DNA from: Oleidesulfovibrio sp047973035
Lineage (GTDB): Bacteria; Desulfobacterota; Desulfovibrionia; Desulfovibrionales; Desulfovibrionaceae
Length of the DNA stretch: 64,000 nt
NCBI RefSeq assembly: GCF_047973035.1
Contig: NZ_JBKEBF010000043.1
Span: 143,237-207,236 of the forward strand
Direction of reading: 5' to 3'
The position numbers and the translations under genes are program-made. The first letter of the stretch is position 1, and each line of letters begins with the position of its first letter. The notes under the pieces were generated by a model. The model did no database searches. It was not told the origin of the DNA and worked only from the letters and a program-made list of their open reading frames with translations. Shown one piece after another: positions 1 through 8,626 of the stretch.

Positions 1-120
1 TTATTACACCAGGCGGTATAGCCGCCCAACGCAGTGAAAGGGGGGTCCGGGAAGAGCGCTCTGTTAACGGGCAAGGCCTTCTCCCCGGAATCCCCTTCAC
101 AAGAAAAGGATTCTAGAATT

Positions 121-2361
121 ATGGAAAATCTTTTTGGCGCAAAGCGCCTCTCCGCCACTGTAGGCGGAAAAGAAATTATTATGGAAACAGGGCGTCTGGC
201 CAATCAGGCTGACGGTTCTGTCTGGATTCAGTGCGGCGGTACCGTTGTGCTTTGCACCGTGTGCACGCAGGCTCTGGAGCGCGAAATAAGCTTCTTCCCG
301 CTGGTTGTGGACTACTCTGAAAAGATGTACGCCGCAGGCCGTATTCCGGGCAGCTTCTTCCGCCGCGAAATCGGTCGCCCCAGCGAACGTGAAACTCTGG
401 TTTCCCGCTTGATCGACCGTCCCCTGCGTCCTCTCTTCCCCAAGGGCTTCAAAAACGAAGTACAGGTTCTGGCAAACGTTATCTCTGCCGATCAGGAAAA
501 CGATTCCGACATTCTGGCACTCTGCGGTTCTTCCGCTGCTGTAATGCTGTCTTCCGTACCCTTTGAATCTCCTGTTGCCGGCGCACGCGTCTGCCGCATC
601 AACGGTCAGTTTGTACTGAACCCCAGCATCAAGGAAGCAGAAGAAGCCGACCTGAACCTCGTTGTTGCCGCAACCCGCGAAGCGCTGGTCATGGTTGAAG
701 GCGAAGCGAACTTTGTACCCGAAGACGTCATTGCTGAAGCTCTTGCATGGGCACACCGCGAAGTGCAGCCCATCATCGACATGCAGGAAAAGCTGCGTGA
801 ACTGGCCGGCAAGACCAAAATCGAGTTCGTTGCTCCTGCTGAAGACACCGAACTGAAAGAAAAGGTTATCGCCCTTGCTCAGGCCGACCTTGCTGCTGCA
901 CTGCAGGTAAAAGAAAAGCTGGCCCGTAAGGAAGCCAAGAAAGCAGTAAAAGACAAAGTGAAAGAAGCCCTGCTTCAGGACCCTGCTTTTGCTGAAGAAG
1001 CCGAACGCCTTGCTGCTGTCGGCGACATGCTGTCCGATCTTGAAAAGAAAATCGTGCGTCAGCGTATTCTGAAAGAAGGTCTGCGCATTGACGGCCGTGA
1101 CACCAAAACTGTCCGTCCCATCATTATCGAAGCCGGTGCTCTGCCCCGCGCTCACGGTTCCGCCATCTTTGCACGCGGCGAAACCAAAAGCCTTGTGGTT
1201 GCAACTCTCGGCAGCACCACCGACGAACAGCGTATGGATTCGCTGACAGGTGACGTAACCAAGCGCTTCATGCTGCACTACAACTTCCCTCCTTACTCTG
1301 TAGGCGAAGTGAAGCCCGTGCGCGTATCGCGCCGCGAAATCGGCCACGGTGCACTGGCAGAACGCGCTCTGCGTCCTGTTCTGCCCAACCCCGACGACTT
1401 CCCCTTCACTCTGCGCGTTGTTTCCGAAACCATGGAATCCAACGGTTCTTCCTCCATGGCAGCAGTGTGCGGCGGCAGCCTGTCGCTGATGGACGCCGGT
1501 GTACCCGTATCCGCTCCTGTAGCAGGTATCGCCATGGGTCTTATCAAGGAAGAAGATGAGTTCATCGTTCTTACCGACATCCTTGGCGATGAAGATGCAC
1601 TGGGCGATATGGACTTTAAGATTGCCGGCACCGCCGAAGGCGTCACCGCAGTTCAGATGGACATCAAGATTGACGGCCTGCCCGCGGAAGTAATGGCCCG
1701 TGCACTGGCTCAGGCCCGTGAAGCACGCATGCACATTCTGGGCGAAATGGCCAAAGTGCTGCCCGAGCCCCGCAAAGAGCTTTCCAGCTACGCGCCTCAG
1801 CTCAGCGTGGTTGAAGTCAACCCCGACATCATCCGCGTCATCATCGGCCCCGGCGGCAAAAACATTAAAGCAATCACCGGCGCTACCGGTGCTTCCATCG
1901 ACATCGAAGACAGCGGCAAGATTTCCATCTTTGCCCCCACTAAAGAGTCCATGGAAATGGCCCGCGAAATGATCATGTACTACGACCAGCGTCCTGATCT
2001 GGGCAAAAACTACACCGCCAAGGTTCGCAAGGTTATGGAAATCGGCGCTATTGTCGAAATTCTGCCCAACTGCGAAGCACTGGTGCACATTTCGCAGCTT
2101 GATACTGCCCGCGTTGAAAAGACTGAAGACGTTGTCCAGCTTGGTCAGGACATGGAAGTCAAAGTCATTGAAATCAACGATGGTCGTGTACGCGCTTCCC
2201 GCAAGGCCGTGCTGCTTGAAGCACAGGGCGTTGAATGGGACCCCGCGGACACTGCACGTCCTCCCCGTCGTCCCCGCGATGACCGTGGGGGTCGTGACGA
2301 CCGTGGCGGACGCCGCGATGATCGCGGTGGCCGTGGCGGCCGTGGCGGCGATCGTCGCTAG
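121..2361 (+). CDS. pnp: Polyribonucleotide nucleotidyltransferase (PNPase)
   Basis: This is a 746-residue PNPase, the phosphorolytic 3'-5' exoribonuclease of the RNA degradosome. Two RNase PH-like domains flank a helical linker. They are followed by a KH domain with GPGGKNI near residue 580 and an S1 domain near 620-690. The start at 121 is chosen because the family N-terminus (MENLFGAKR) begins there and an AAGGA lies upstream; the open frame runs 29 codons further upstream without family similarity. The C-terminus ends in a tail rich in Arg, Gly and Asp with repeated RGG-type motifs. A small GGCGG/CCGCC hairpin at 12-26 precedes the gene. In many bacteria rpsO lies upstream of pnp, but it is not inside this window. 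Confidence 0.97.
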   Translation: MENLFGAKRLSATVGGKEIIMETGRLANQADGSVWIQCGGTVVLCTVCTQALEREISFFPLVVDYSEKMYAAGRIPGSFFRREIGRPSERETLVSRLIDRPLRPLFPKGFKNEVQVLANVISADQENDSDILALCGSSAAVMLSSVPFESPVAGARVCRINGQFVLNPSIKEAEEADLNLVVAATREALVMVEGEANFVPEDVIAEALAWAHREVQPIIDMQEKLRELAGKTKIEFVAPAEDTELKEKVIALAQADLAAALQVKEKLARKEAKKAVKDKVKEALLQDPAFAEEAERLAAVGDMLSDLEKKIVRQRILKEGLRIDGRDTKTVRPIIIEAGALPRAHGSAIFARGETKSLVVATLGSTTDEQRMDSLTGDVTKRFMLHYNFPPYSVGEVKPVRVSRREIGHGALAERALRPVLPNPDDFPFTLRVVSETMESNGSSSMAAVCGGSLSLMDAGVPVSAPVAGIAMGLIKEEDEFIVLTDILGDEDALGDMDFKIAGTAEGVTAVQMDIKIDGLPAEVMARALAQAREARMHILGEMAKVLPEPRKELSSYAPQLSVVEVNPDIIRVIIGPGGKNIKAITGATGASIDIEDSGKISIFAPTKESMEMAREMIMYYDQRPDLGKNYTAKVRKVMEIGAIVEILPNCEALVHISQLDTARVEKTEDVVQLGQDMEVKVIEINDGRVRASRKAVLLEAQGVEWDPADTARPPRRPRDDRGGRDDRGGRRDDRGGRGGRGGDRR

Positions 2362-2383
2362 TCTGCAAGACTGCTTAAAAATC

Positions 2384-2416
2384 AAAGCGCGGAGTTATTG
2401 CTCCGCGCTTTTTTTA
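2384..2416 (+). terminator. Intrinsic terminator of pnp
   Basis: An 11-bp stem (AAAGCGCGGAG pairing with CTCCGCGCTTT) is followed by a run of T, starting 22 bases after the pnp stop. Confidence 0.9.
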
Positions 2417-2420
2417 TATG

Positions 2421-2640
2421 CAAAATAATAGCGTCATGCCTCATGTTCTAACGTTCATCGCACGCTGAAAGAACCCGATTGTGGATTGTTGGCATTGACA
2501 CTTAGGGGCTTTTGCATAATACAAACAAGCTCTGCATAACAAATATGCTTCTCCGAAAGGCGCAGGGAGATGCGCTGACATGCCATCTGCGGGGGGGACC
2601 CGTAGGCCGCCGGCGAATGCCAGCCTTGCGAGGATTGGAG
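2421..2640. other. Intergenic stretch without a confident feature
   Basis: About 220 bases lie between the pnp terminator and the next small gene. The GC-rich part from 2555 to 2640 can fold locally (GCGC repeats, a G-run followed by GACCC). I could not match it to a known RNA family. Confidence 0.3.
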
Positions 2641-2907
2641 ATGACTAAACACACTCAGGAACAGGATGCAGTCCGACAGGCCCTTGCACCGTTGCAGGCG
2701 GCCCACGAAAAAGCCATGCTGCGCCTGCATCGGGAACACGAGCGTGCGGCAAAACGCCGCCAACGCGTAGAGCAACGGCTTGATGACAAGTTTAACACAT
2801 TGAAACAGCGTCTGGCCTCACATCCTGACCCTGGCGCACTGCCTGTAAACACAGGGAACGTTCGCTCCCGGGGGGTTCTGGGGGCACTACGCAGCATGCT
2901 TTTGTAA
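2641..2907 (+). CDS. Small basic/charged protein of unknown function
   Basis: This is an 88-residue protein that I do not recognise. The start is set by GGAG directly upstream of the ATG at 2641; the longer open frame from 2512 has no convincing ribosome site. Residues 10-60 are rich in Arg, Lys, Glu, Gln and Ala and should form one long charged helix or short coiled coil. The tail is more neutral. It stands alone between the pnp and selB units and ends just before a terminator shared with the converging selB. It has no signal peptide or membrane segment. A small nucleic-acid-binding or structural protein is possible, but nothing proves it. Confidence 0.6.
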   Translation: MTKHTQEQDAVRQALAPLQAAHEKAMLRLHREHERAAKRRQRVEQRLDDKFNTLKQRLASHPDPGALPVNTGNVRSRGVLGALRSMLL

Positions 2908-2920
2908 TGAAAGCAGCAAG

Positions 2921-2952
2921 AAGGCCGCTTCAGATGATGAAGCGGCCTTTTA
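2921..2952. terminator. Bidirectional terminator between small gene and selB
   Basis: AAGGCCGCTTC pairs with GAAGCGGCCTT and is flanked by A- and T-rich ends. The stem can serve both the plus-strand small gene and the minus-strand selB. Confidence 0.85.
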
Positions 2953-2957
2953 CAATA

Positions 2958-4877
2958 CTAAGACTTTTTACGCAGCACGCGCCTGTCACCCACACGCATG
3001 GTTACGCGCTCTCTGTCAAAATATTCCAGCAACGGGATAACGTACTTACGCGAAAGGCCCGTCAGATCTCTGAACTCATTTGGCCCAATATCTTCGTTAG
3101 CGGCAAACCAACCTTCCAGCTGCCTTTGCAGATCTGCGATGGCCTGTGCGTCATAAAACATGTTCTCCTTCACCCGCACCAGCACGCCGTCATTCTGCAA
3201 CAGCTTAAACACTGCAGCGGCTTCCTTGAATGTAAGCCCCAACGGGTCCAGCACATCCTGCAAATTCGGCGGGGCTGTACCGCCTTTGCGGTAGGCCTGC
3301 GCCAGAGTATTACGCAGCCCTTCCTGATCTGCGGCAAGCGAAACAGCATGATCCGGCAACCTGACTAAATCCTGCTCTGAAACAAGTTTGCCGGTACGGA
3401 TAAGGCGCTCGGTAATAAAATGCACCAGCTTCGGGTGCAGGCCGCGCCCCCAGCCGGAAGCCAGCTCTCCGCGTACCAGCCCCTGCTTCAAAGGTTCCTT
3501 GCGGTGGTATGCACCTAAAAACTCCACGCAGGAGCCGGAAAGTTTTTCAACGGTATCGCCGTCAACATAGCGCTTTTCTTCTTTATCAAAGACAAATGCC
3601 TGCTGCGAACTCCCCAGCTTTACCAATGATTTTTCAAGCCGCTTCGACTCCATATCAGTCAATACGCAAAGCTGACTGAACGTGCACCCCGCATCACCTG
3701 CCAAAGCCAGATGGATCGAAATGCGGCGGTCACTTTCAGCATCGGCAAGCTCTTCCAGCAGTGTCATTTTATCTGCAAAGCGGGAATCTTTTCTCCGCAG
3801 GATATCGCTAACCGGACTAAGCACCATGCCGCCAGCCACAGTCCTCAAAGGAGAAAAAGAGCGCACCACGCATCTGTCACCGAACACTCCCGCCAGCGGG
3901 GTTGTAAAACGAACCTGACAGACACATGTTTCGCCCGGCATCAGTTTGTCGCGGTCGGGAAAATATAAACGGGCAAGGGTCTCGCGCGAACCGTGGTGAA
4001 AATGAACTTCTGTTCTATTTTTAAGCGGGGTAGGTGCGGAGGAAAGGCATGTCATGCGCACATCCCACACCGGAGAAGGATGCAAGGTATCGGGCAGTGC
4101 CAGCACTTCGCCGCGCTGGATGTCTTCCACATCAAGGCCCGCCAGATTAACAGCCGTACGCCTTCCCGCAGGGGCTGTTTCAACTGTGGCCCCGTGACTT
4201 TGCAGGCCTCGCACCTTTGTACGCAGACCGGAGGGAACAAGTTCAACTTCGTCACCCAGTGATACCGAACCGGAAATCATGGTTCCGGTGACAACGGTAC
4301 CGTGTCCGCGCATAGTGAACACTCTGTCCACAGGCAGACGGAAAATGTCAGAACGCCGCTCAGGCCGCAGTTCCTGTTCCGTTTTCGCCAGATACGCACG
4401 CAGTTCCGTCAGGCCTTGGCCGCCCGTTGCGGAAACGGGGAATACTGGTGCACTTTCAAGAAAACTGCCCTCAAGAAATTCCGCAACATCGTCCTGCACC
4501 AGCGCCAGCCATTCTTCATCGACCATGTCTGTCTTGGTCAGCGCCACAAGGCCGGTACGGATGCCAAGCAAAGAGCAAATTTCCAGATGCTCACGGGTCT
4601 GCGGCATAACGCCTTCGTCAGCGGCAATGACCAGCATTACAAAATCAATACCTGAGGCACCGGAAACCATGTTTTTTACAAATTTTTCGTGCCCCGGCAC
4701 ATCAACTATGCTCAGGCGCTTGCCCTCAGGCAAATCAAGAAACGCAAAACCTAACTCAATGGTTATTCCACGGCGTTTTTCTTCGCCCAGCCTGTCACAG
4801 TCAATGCCTGTAAGAGCTTTGACCAGTGTTGTTTTTCCGTGGTCGATATGTCCCGCTGTTCCCATGACTACCGGCAT
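2958..4877 (-). CDS. selB: Selenocysteine-specific translation elongation factor SelB
   Basis: This 639-residue GTPase delivers selenocysteyl-tRNA to UGA codons marked by a SECIS element. The N-terminus has the G1 loop GHIDHGKT, the switch region RGITIELGF, DVPGHE and the TKTD G4 motif. EF-Tu-like beta-barrel domains follow, and C-terminal winged helices from about residue 400 bind SECIS RNA. AGGAGG lies five bases before the ATG. selA and selC are not in the window, and I found no obvious selenoprotein here, so the factor must serve genes elsewhere. Formate dehydrogenases or selenium hydrogenases are the usual clients in this group (inference). Confidence 0.95.
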   Translation of the reverse strand: MPVVMGTAGHIDHGKTTLVKALTGIDCDRLGEEKRRGITIELGFAFLDLPEGKRLSIVDVPGHEKFVKNMVSGASGIDFVMLVIAADEGVMPQTREHLEICSLLGIRTGLVALTKTDMVDEEWLALVQDDVAEFLEGSFLESAPVFPVSATGGQGLTELRAYLAKTEQELRPERRSDIFRLPVDRVFTMRGHGTVVTGTMISGSVSLGDEVELVPSGLRTKVRGLQSHGATVETAPAGRRTAVNLAGLDVEDIQRGEVLALPDTLHPSPVWDVRMTCLSSAPTPLKNRTEVHFHHGSRETLARLYFPDRDKLMPGETCVCQVRFTTPLAGVFGDRCVVRSFSPLRTVAGGMVLSPVSDILRRKDSRFADKMTLLEELADAESDRRISIHLALAGDAGCTFSQLCVLTDMESKRLEKSLVKLGSSQQAFVFDKEEKRYVDGDTVEKLSGSCVEFLGAYHRKEPLKQGLVRGELASGWGRGLHPKLVHFITERLIRTGKLVSEQDLVRLPDHAVSLAADQEGLRNTLAQAYRKGGTAPPNLQDVLDPLGLTFKEAAAVFKLLQNDGVLVRVKENMFYDAQAIADLQRQLEGWFAANEDIGPNEFRDLTGLSRKYVIPLLEYFDRERVTMRVGDRRVLRKKS

Positions 4878-5026
4878 GCGTTCCTCCTGCTATGCGTCCG
4901 TGCCGCTTAGTGAAACGGCCAGTACGGTTGTATGAGAAAACGGGCCGTGTCACAACCGCAAGATATCCTGTAATATCATAGTCACGCTATTATCTGCTGA
5001 ATATCCTGTTAAAACAGGAAACAGCC

Positions 5027-6610
5027 ATGCATAAACAGCCAGAGCAACCCCGACCGATATACAATGCTGTCCGCAACTTATCAGTAATATTGCTCTTTGT
5101 ACTTATTTTGGGAGTAAGTCAGGCTCCCCATACGGCGTATGCGGGAGGGACTCTGGCTTTTGCACGAGCCAATGATGCAAACACGCTGGACCCCGGGCGT
5201 TCGCCCGACCTTGAGTCGTCAAAAATACTCAGTAACGTCTATGAAGGGCTGGTTGCCGTTTCAGCAAACGGCTCCACCATCATTCCCGCACTGGCAAAAT
5301 CGTGGGAAACGTCAGCAGATAAAACGGAATGGGTCTTTCATCTACGCAATGACGTAACCTTTCATGATGGCACACCGTTTACAGCCGATGCAGTGGTGTT
5401 TTCATTCATGCGCCAGCTGGACAGTCAGTTGCCGTACTTTGCCGGAGACTCCGCCATATCGCGCTTCACTTTCAGACACATTGAAGATGTAAAGGCAGTA
5501 GGCCCTTATACAGTGCTTATCAGGCTTGATGTTCCTTTTGCGCCCTTCCTGCACAATATGTCGATGTCATCGGCCTCTGTCATCAGCCCTAACGGTTTCA
5601 GTAAAGGTATCGATGCAGACATTTTAGCCGGTACCGGACCATATCGTGCTGCTTCATGGGAAAAAGGGAAACACATCGTGCTTAGCGCTCATCCTCACTA
5701 TTGGAATGGAGCGCCGGAGCTGGCTACCGTAGTGATCAAAGTAATTCCGGAAGCTTCGGACAGGCTGACAGCCCTGAAAGTAGGTTTCATTGATGCTTTT
5801 GACGGGGTAACTGCAGACATCGCCCGTCAGGCGGCAAAAAATGATAATCTGACCATAACCAGCCGCACCGGACTTCGCATCGCCTACCTTGCCATGAACA
5901 CACAAAAAAAGCCCTTCACTGACGTACGGGTGCGCAAAGCCGTTAATATGGTTGTTAACAAGGAGCCATTACAGCGTATCATCTATGGTAACACAGCAGT
6001 TGCAGCATACAACGTCATACCGGACACGGTTTGGAGCTATGATGAAACCATACAACCTTACCCGTATGATCCGGCGAAAGCCAGACAGCTCTTGGCTGAA
6101 GCAGGTTATCAGGAAGGCTTCACCGCAACACTCTATTTCTGCCCCTGCTCATTCTATCCTTCGGGCTTAGAAACCATCTTGAAATCAGAGCTTGCAGCCA
6201 TTAACGTCACACTGAACATCCGCTATGCGGAATGTAAAGAACATCTGCGGGCCACAAGTAACGGCGAGCATGACATGTGCATCATCAGCTGGGGTGGCTA
6301 TAACAGCGGTCCCGACAATTTTTTCTACCCCTTGTTCCATCCCGAAAGCGCTCAGAAACAGGATGCTCAGAACAGGGCATTTTATACCAACCTTGAAGTA
6401 CGCGATCTGATAGAAAAAGCATTGCAGGAAACCGGACAGGAAGAACGGAAGAAAATCTACTGGAAAATTCAGCACATCATCAGGGATGACGCTCCGTGGG
6501 TTCCGCTGGTATACAACCGTGAGATGCTGGTGCATTCCAACAACGTTACCGGCCTGCTGCTAGATGCGACAGGAGTGGCTCGTTTTCACAAGGCGCATGT
6601 GAATCATTGA
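5027..6610 (+). CDS. Periplasmic peptide-type ABC transporter substrate-binding protein (family 5)
   Basis: This 527-residue protein belongs to the family 5 solute-binding proteins (DppA/OppA/NikA type). Residues 18-40 form a hydrophobic signal or anchor segment ending near AYAGG. The mature start resembles LAFARANDANTLDP, and the conserved block with WEKGKHIVLSAHPHYWNG follows near residue 210. No permease or ATPase gene lies next to it, so it is an orphan binding protein that may use a transporter encoded elsewhere. A Cys-rich stretch (CPCSFYP) near residue 370 is less usual. The ligand cannot be told from sequence; peptides, nickel or haem are all family options. Confidence 0.9.
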   Translation: MHKQPEQPRPIYNAVRNLSVILLFVLILGVSQAPHTAYAGGTLAFARANDANTLDPGRSPDLESSKILSNVYEGLVAVSANGSTIIPALAKSWETSADKTEWVFHLRNDVTFHDGTPFTADAVVFSFMRQLDSQLPYFAGDSAISRFTFRHIEDVKAVGPYTVLIRLDVPFAPFLHNMSMSSASVISPNGFSKGIDADILAGTGPYRAASWEKGKHIVLSAHPHYWNGAPELATVVIKVIPEASDRLTALKVGFIDAFDGVTADIARQAAKNDNLTITSRTGLRIAYLAMNTQKKPFTDVRVRKAVNMVVNKEPLQRIIYGNTAVAAYNVIPDTVWSYDETIQPYPYDPAKARQLLAEAGYQEGFTATLYFCPCSFYPSGLETILKSELAAINVTLNIRYAECKEHLRATSNGEHDMCIISWGGYNSGPDNFFYPLFHPESAQKQDAQNRAFYTNLEVRDLIEKALQETGQEERKKIYWKIQHIIRDDAPWVPLVYNREMLVHSNNVTGLLLDATGVARFHKAHVNH

Positions 6611-6680
6611 GTTGCAATAGATTCTGCGAAAACAACGGCCCCCTTACTTTTCAAGGGCTTCATCAATACGGGGTAGACAC

Positions 6681-7079
6681 ATGGAAACGTTTCAGGTTCG
6701 GACTCATGAACGGGAAGAGCTGGTAGATATTACAAACGCTGTCAGACAACTGGCGAACCAAAACGGCTGGTCCGATGGCGCACTGCTGCTTTACTGCCCG
6801 CACACCACAGGGGCAATTACCATTAATGAAGGAGCCGACCCCGACGTAGTGCGAGATATAACAGTAAACATGAACAAACTGGTTCCGCAACGCGGCGACT
6901 ACCGTCATGCAGAGGGCAATTCAGACGCGCATATCAAGTCCAGCATGTTCGGCTGCGACCAGCTGGTCATCGTCGAGGGCGGTACCATCCAGCTTGGAAC
7001 GTGGCAGAAAATTTATTTCTGTGAATTTGACGGACCGAGAATCCGCACGGTGTGGGTTAAATTTCTGCGTTCAGAATGA
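6681..7079 (+). CDS. YjbQ/UPF0047 family protein
   Basis: This 132-residue protein matches the YjbQ (UPF0047) family across its whole length. Conserved motifs are LYCPHTTGAITINE near residue 39, a DITVNMNKLVP block, HIKSS near 88 and the ending LGTWQKIYFCEFDGPR. The family forms trimers with conserved His residues, and some members show weak thiamin-phosphate synthase activity; its physiological role is unsettled. It is a single gene that ends before a convergent terminator. Confidence 0.9.
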   Translation: METFQVRTHEREELVDITNAVRQLANQNGWSDGALLLYCPHTTGAITINEGADPDVVRDITVNMNKLVPQRGDYRHAEGNSDAHIKSSMFGCDQLVIVEGGTIQLGTWQKIYFCEFDGPRIRTVWVKFLRSE

Positions 7080-7124
7080 GTCTGCGCACTTCTAGCTAGT
7101 CATCAGGTTGCCTTAACTGTATTA

Positions 7125-7158
7125 AAAATGCTCCGGAACCTTTGCTCCGGAGCATTTT
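7125..7158. terminator. Convergent terminator
   Basis: AAAATGCTCCGG pairs with CCGGAGCATTTT across a 10-base loop. The A and T flanks make it usable from both strands: the yjbQ-like gene and the minus-strand cytochrome operon. Confidence 0.88.
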
Positions 7159-7172
7159 ATTATCAATTGAAT

Positions 7173-7973
7173 CTACCAGCTGATAAAGCGTATATTAGCC
7201 AACCCACCAATAAGAAGGTAGACTCCAGCCACCACAATGGCCAGACCGAATATATAGCTGATAGTCAGCCGTACCACAGACACGTCTTCCGCCAGTCTGT
7301 CCTGTAATAATCCGGCGTTTTTCAGCCTTGCAATCCAGCGGGGCCACTTTTCTGATGCCGAAGCATATTCTGAGTCACCGCAAAACATGGCACGGTCCAT
7401 TGGGAAGCTCTCGCGCCGCATGTGCACAATCGCAAAGTGTATGACAAACACATGCAACATTGCCAGACATGCTTCTATCCGGTGCAACCATAGCGCAATG
7501 TTCAACGACCATCCCTTCAGATACGTTGCCGTTGTCTGCGGGGAATACAGCAACAGGCCGGTAACGCCTAGCACCACCATCCCCCAGAACACTGCCCAGT
7601 AGTCAAACTTTTCCCAATACCCCCAGCGCTCAAATCGGGGAGGATCCCCCCCGAGCATCCAGCGCACGTGCTGGCCGAACTCACGCACGTCGCTTCGACG
7701 GGGAATAAGGGAGTCATGTTTATCTATGCGCACCGCCGCAACAATGTACAAAGCATAACAAATGTGTCCTGCAAACAGCAGTAGCATGAGCACACCGACA
7801 GTTTTGTGAACCTCTAGTGCTCCGGCGTAGCCACCAAATACAGAAGTCAGCCGAGTTCCCCAGACAGATTCAATGTACATTCTTGACAAACCACTTGCAG
7901 CCTGAAGCATAAATGTCAGCATCAGCAGCACGTGAAACGCTTTCTGTACCGGAGAGAACCTTCGTATTCGCAT
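7173..7973 (-). CDS. Membrane b-type cytochrome (b561 / formate dehydrogenase gamma-like)
   Basis: This 266-residue integral membrane protein has about four long hydrophobic helices and several His residues placed within helices (HVLLMLTF, HKTVGVLMLLLFAGH, HRIEACLAMLHVFVIHFAIVH), as in di-haem cytochrome b561 or FdnI-type subunits. The start is ATG at 7973; it overlaps the upstream triheme gene's stop (TAATG), so the two are translationally coupled. As the third gene of a minus-strand operon with an octaheme and a triheme c-type cytochrome, it probably passes electrons between the menaquinone pool and those periplasmic haems (inference). Confidence 0.85.
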   Translation of the reverse strand: MRIRRFSPVQKAFHVLLMLTFMLQAASGLSRMYIESVWGTRLTSVFGGYAGALEVHKTVGVLMLLLFAGHICYALYIVAAVRIDKHDSLIPRRSDVREFGQHVRWMLGGDPPRFERWGYWEKFDYWAVFWGMVVLGVTGLLLYSPQTTATYLKGWSLNIALWLHRIEACLAMLHVFVIHFAIVHMRRESFPMDRAMFCGDSEYASASEKWPRWIARLKNAGLLQDRLAEDVSVVRLTISYIFGLAIVVAGVYLLIGGLANIRFISW

Positions 7974-8617
7974 TATTCTCCCCCTTTTCTGGAGGTGCAG
8001 ACGAGGTCGCGCATAACCCACAAGGCGGCATGAGGCAAAGCAAGAGCAAAAGCTAACGCCGCCACAGCTACCATTATCCAAGTAGCCCAGTAAAATACCG
8101 GATAACTTTCTGCGGTAGAGGCAACCAACGGCATCGGTTCATGTACCAGATACATGGCAAACGAAGCGGTTGCTCCCTCATGACACTTTGCACAGACATA
8201 CCCATGCCTGCGGATCGGATTCATCGGGGAAAAGTAATAATTAATCCCCGAAATAACGCCGCTGCCATGACATTGTGTACAGGAAACACCTGCCCTTGTG
8301 GCATGCCTGTTATTCTGCGCCTGCTCTGTGTGACAACTTTCGCATCGCCTGTAGGCAAAAGCGGGAACAAAAGTGTGCGCGTCCGCCTGATAGCTGGCTG
8401 CCCCTCCTCTTGTGGTTTCCAAACTGCCGACAGGCTTGTTCCATTGCCGAAAGGGGCTTCCCCGAACCGGAATCACCTCATATTGCTGATAGTTGCCAGC
8501 GCTTACCTCATGTCCTGTATATCCGCTGAAGCCCGCATGGCCCTGCTGCGCAAAGCAGGGCAACGCACAAAGCACAATTGCAGCTTTCAGCATGATAATG
8601 GATAAAAAACGACTCAT
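7973..8617 (-). CDS. Membrane-anchored triheme c-type cytochrome
   Basis: This 214-residue protein has an N-terminal signal peptide (cleavage likely after CFAQQGHA) and three haem-binding CXXCH motifs (CESCH, CTQCH, CAKCH) between about residues 90 and 145. A C-terminal transmembrane helix near 172-200 is followed by a basic cytoplasmic tail. It is middle gene of the operon, 9 bases after the octaheme gene's stop, and overlaps the b-type cytochrome by one base. The layout suggests a tethered relay between the membrane cytochrome b and the octaheme lipoprotein. I cannot assign it to a named complex. Confidence 0.85.
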   Translation of the reverse strand: MSRFLSIIMLKAAIVLCALPCFAQQGHAGFSGYTGHEVSAGNYQQYEVIPVRGSPFRQWNKPVGSLETTRGGAASYQADAHTFVPAFAYRRCESCHTEQAQNNRHATRAGVSCTQCHGSGVISGINYYFSPMNPIRRHGYVCAKCHEGATASFAMYLVHEPMPLVASTAESYPVFYWATWIMVAVAALAFALALPHAALWVMRDLVCTSRKGGE

Positions 8618-8626
8618 GCCTGCCCC

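Noticed and set aside
97..2385. A 762-codon open frame antisense to pnp
   Set aside because: It is a by-product of GC-biased codon usage in pnp. It has no ribosome site or recognisable domain, and the sense frame is unmistakably PNPase. Similar long antisense frames over hemL (12015-13244), udh-like (20443-21888) and purL (26304-28067) were rejected for the same reason.
2541..2640. Fragments resembling a TPP riboswitch (GCTGA, ACCCGTA, AATGCCAGC in order) or a selC tRNA near selB
   Set aside because: The conserved CTGAGA and the paired stems of TPP do not form, the gene downstream is not a thiamin gene, and no TCA anticodon loop or T-loop is present for tRNA-Sec.
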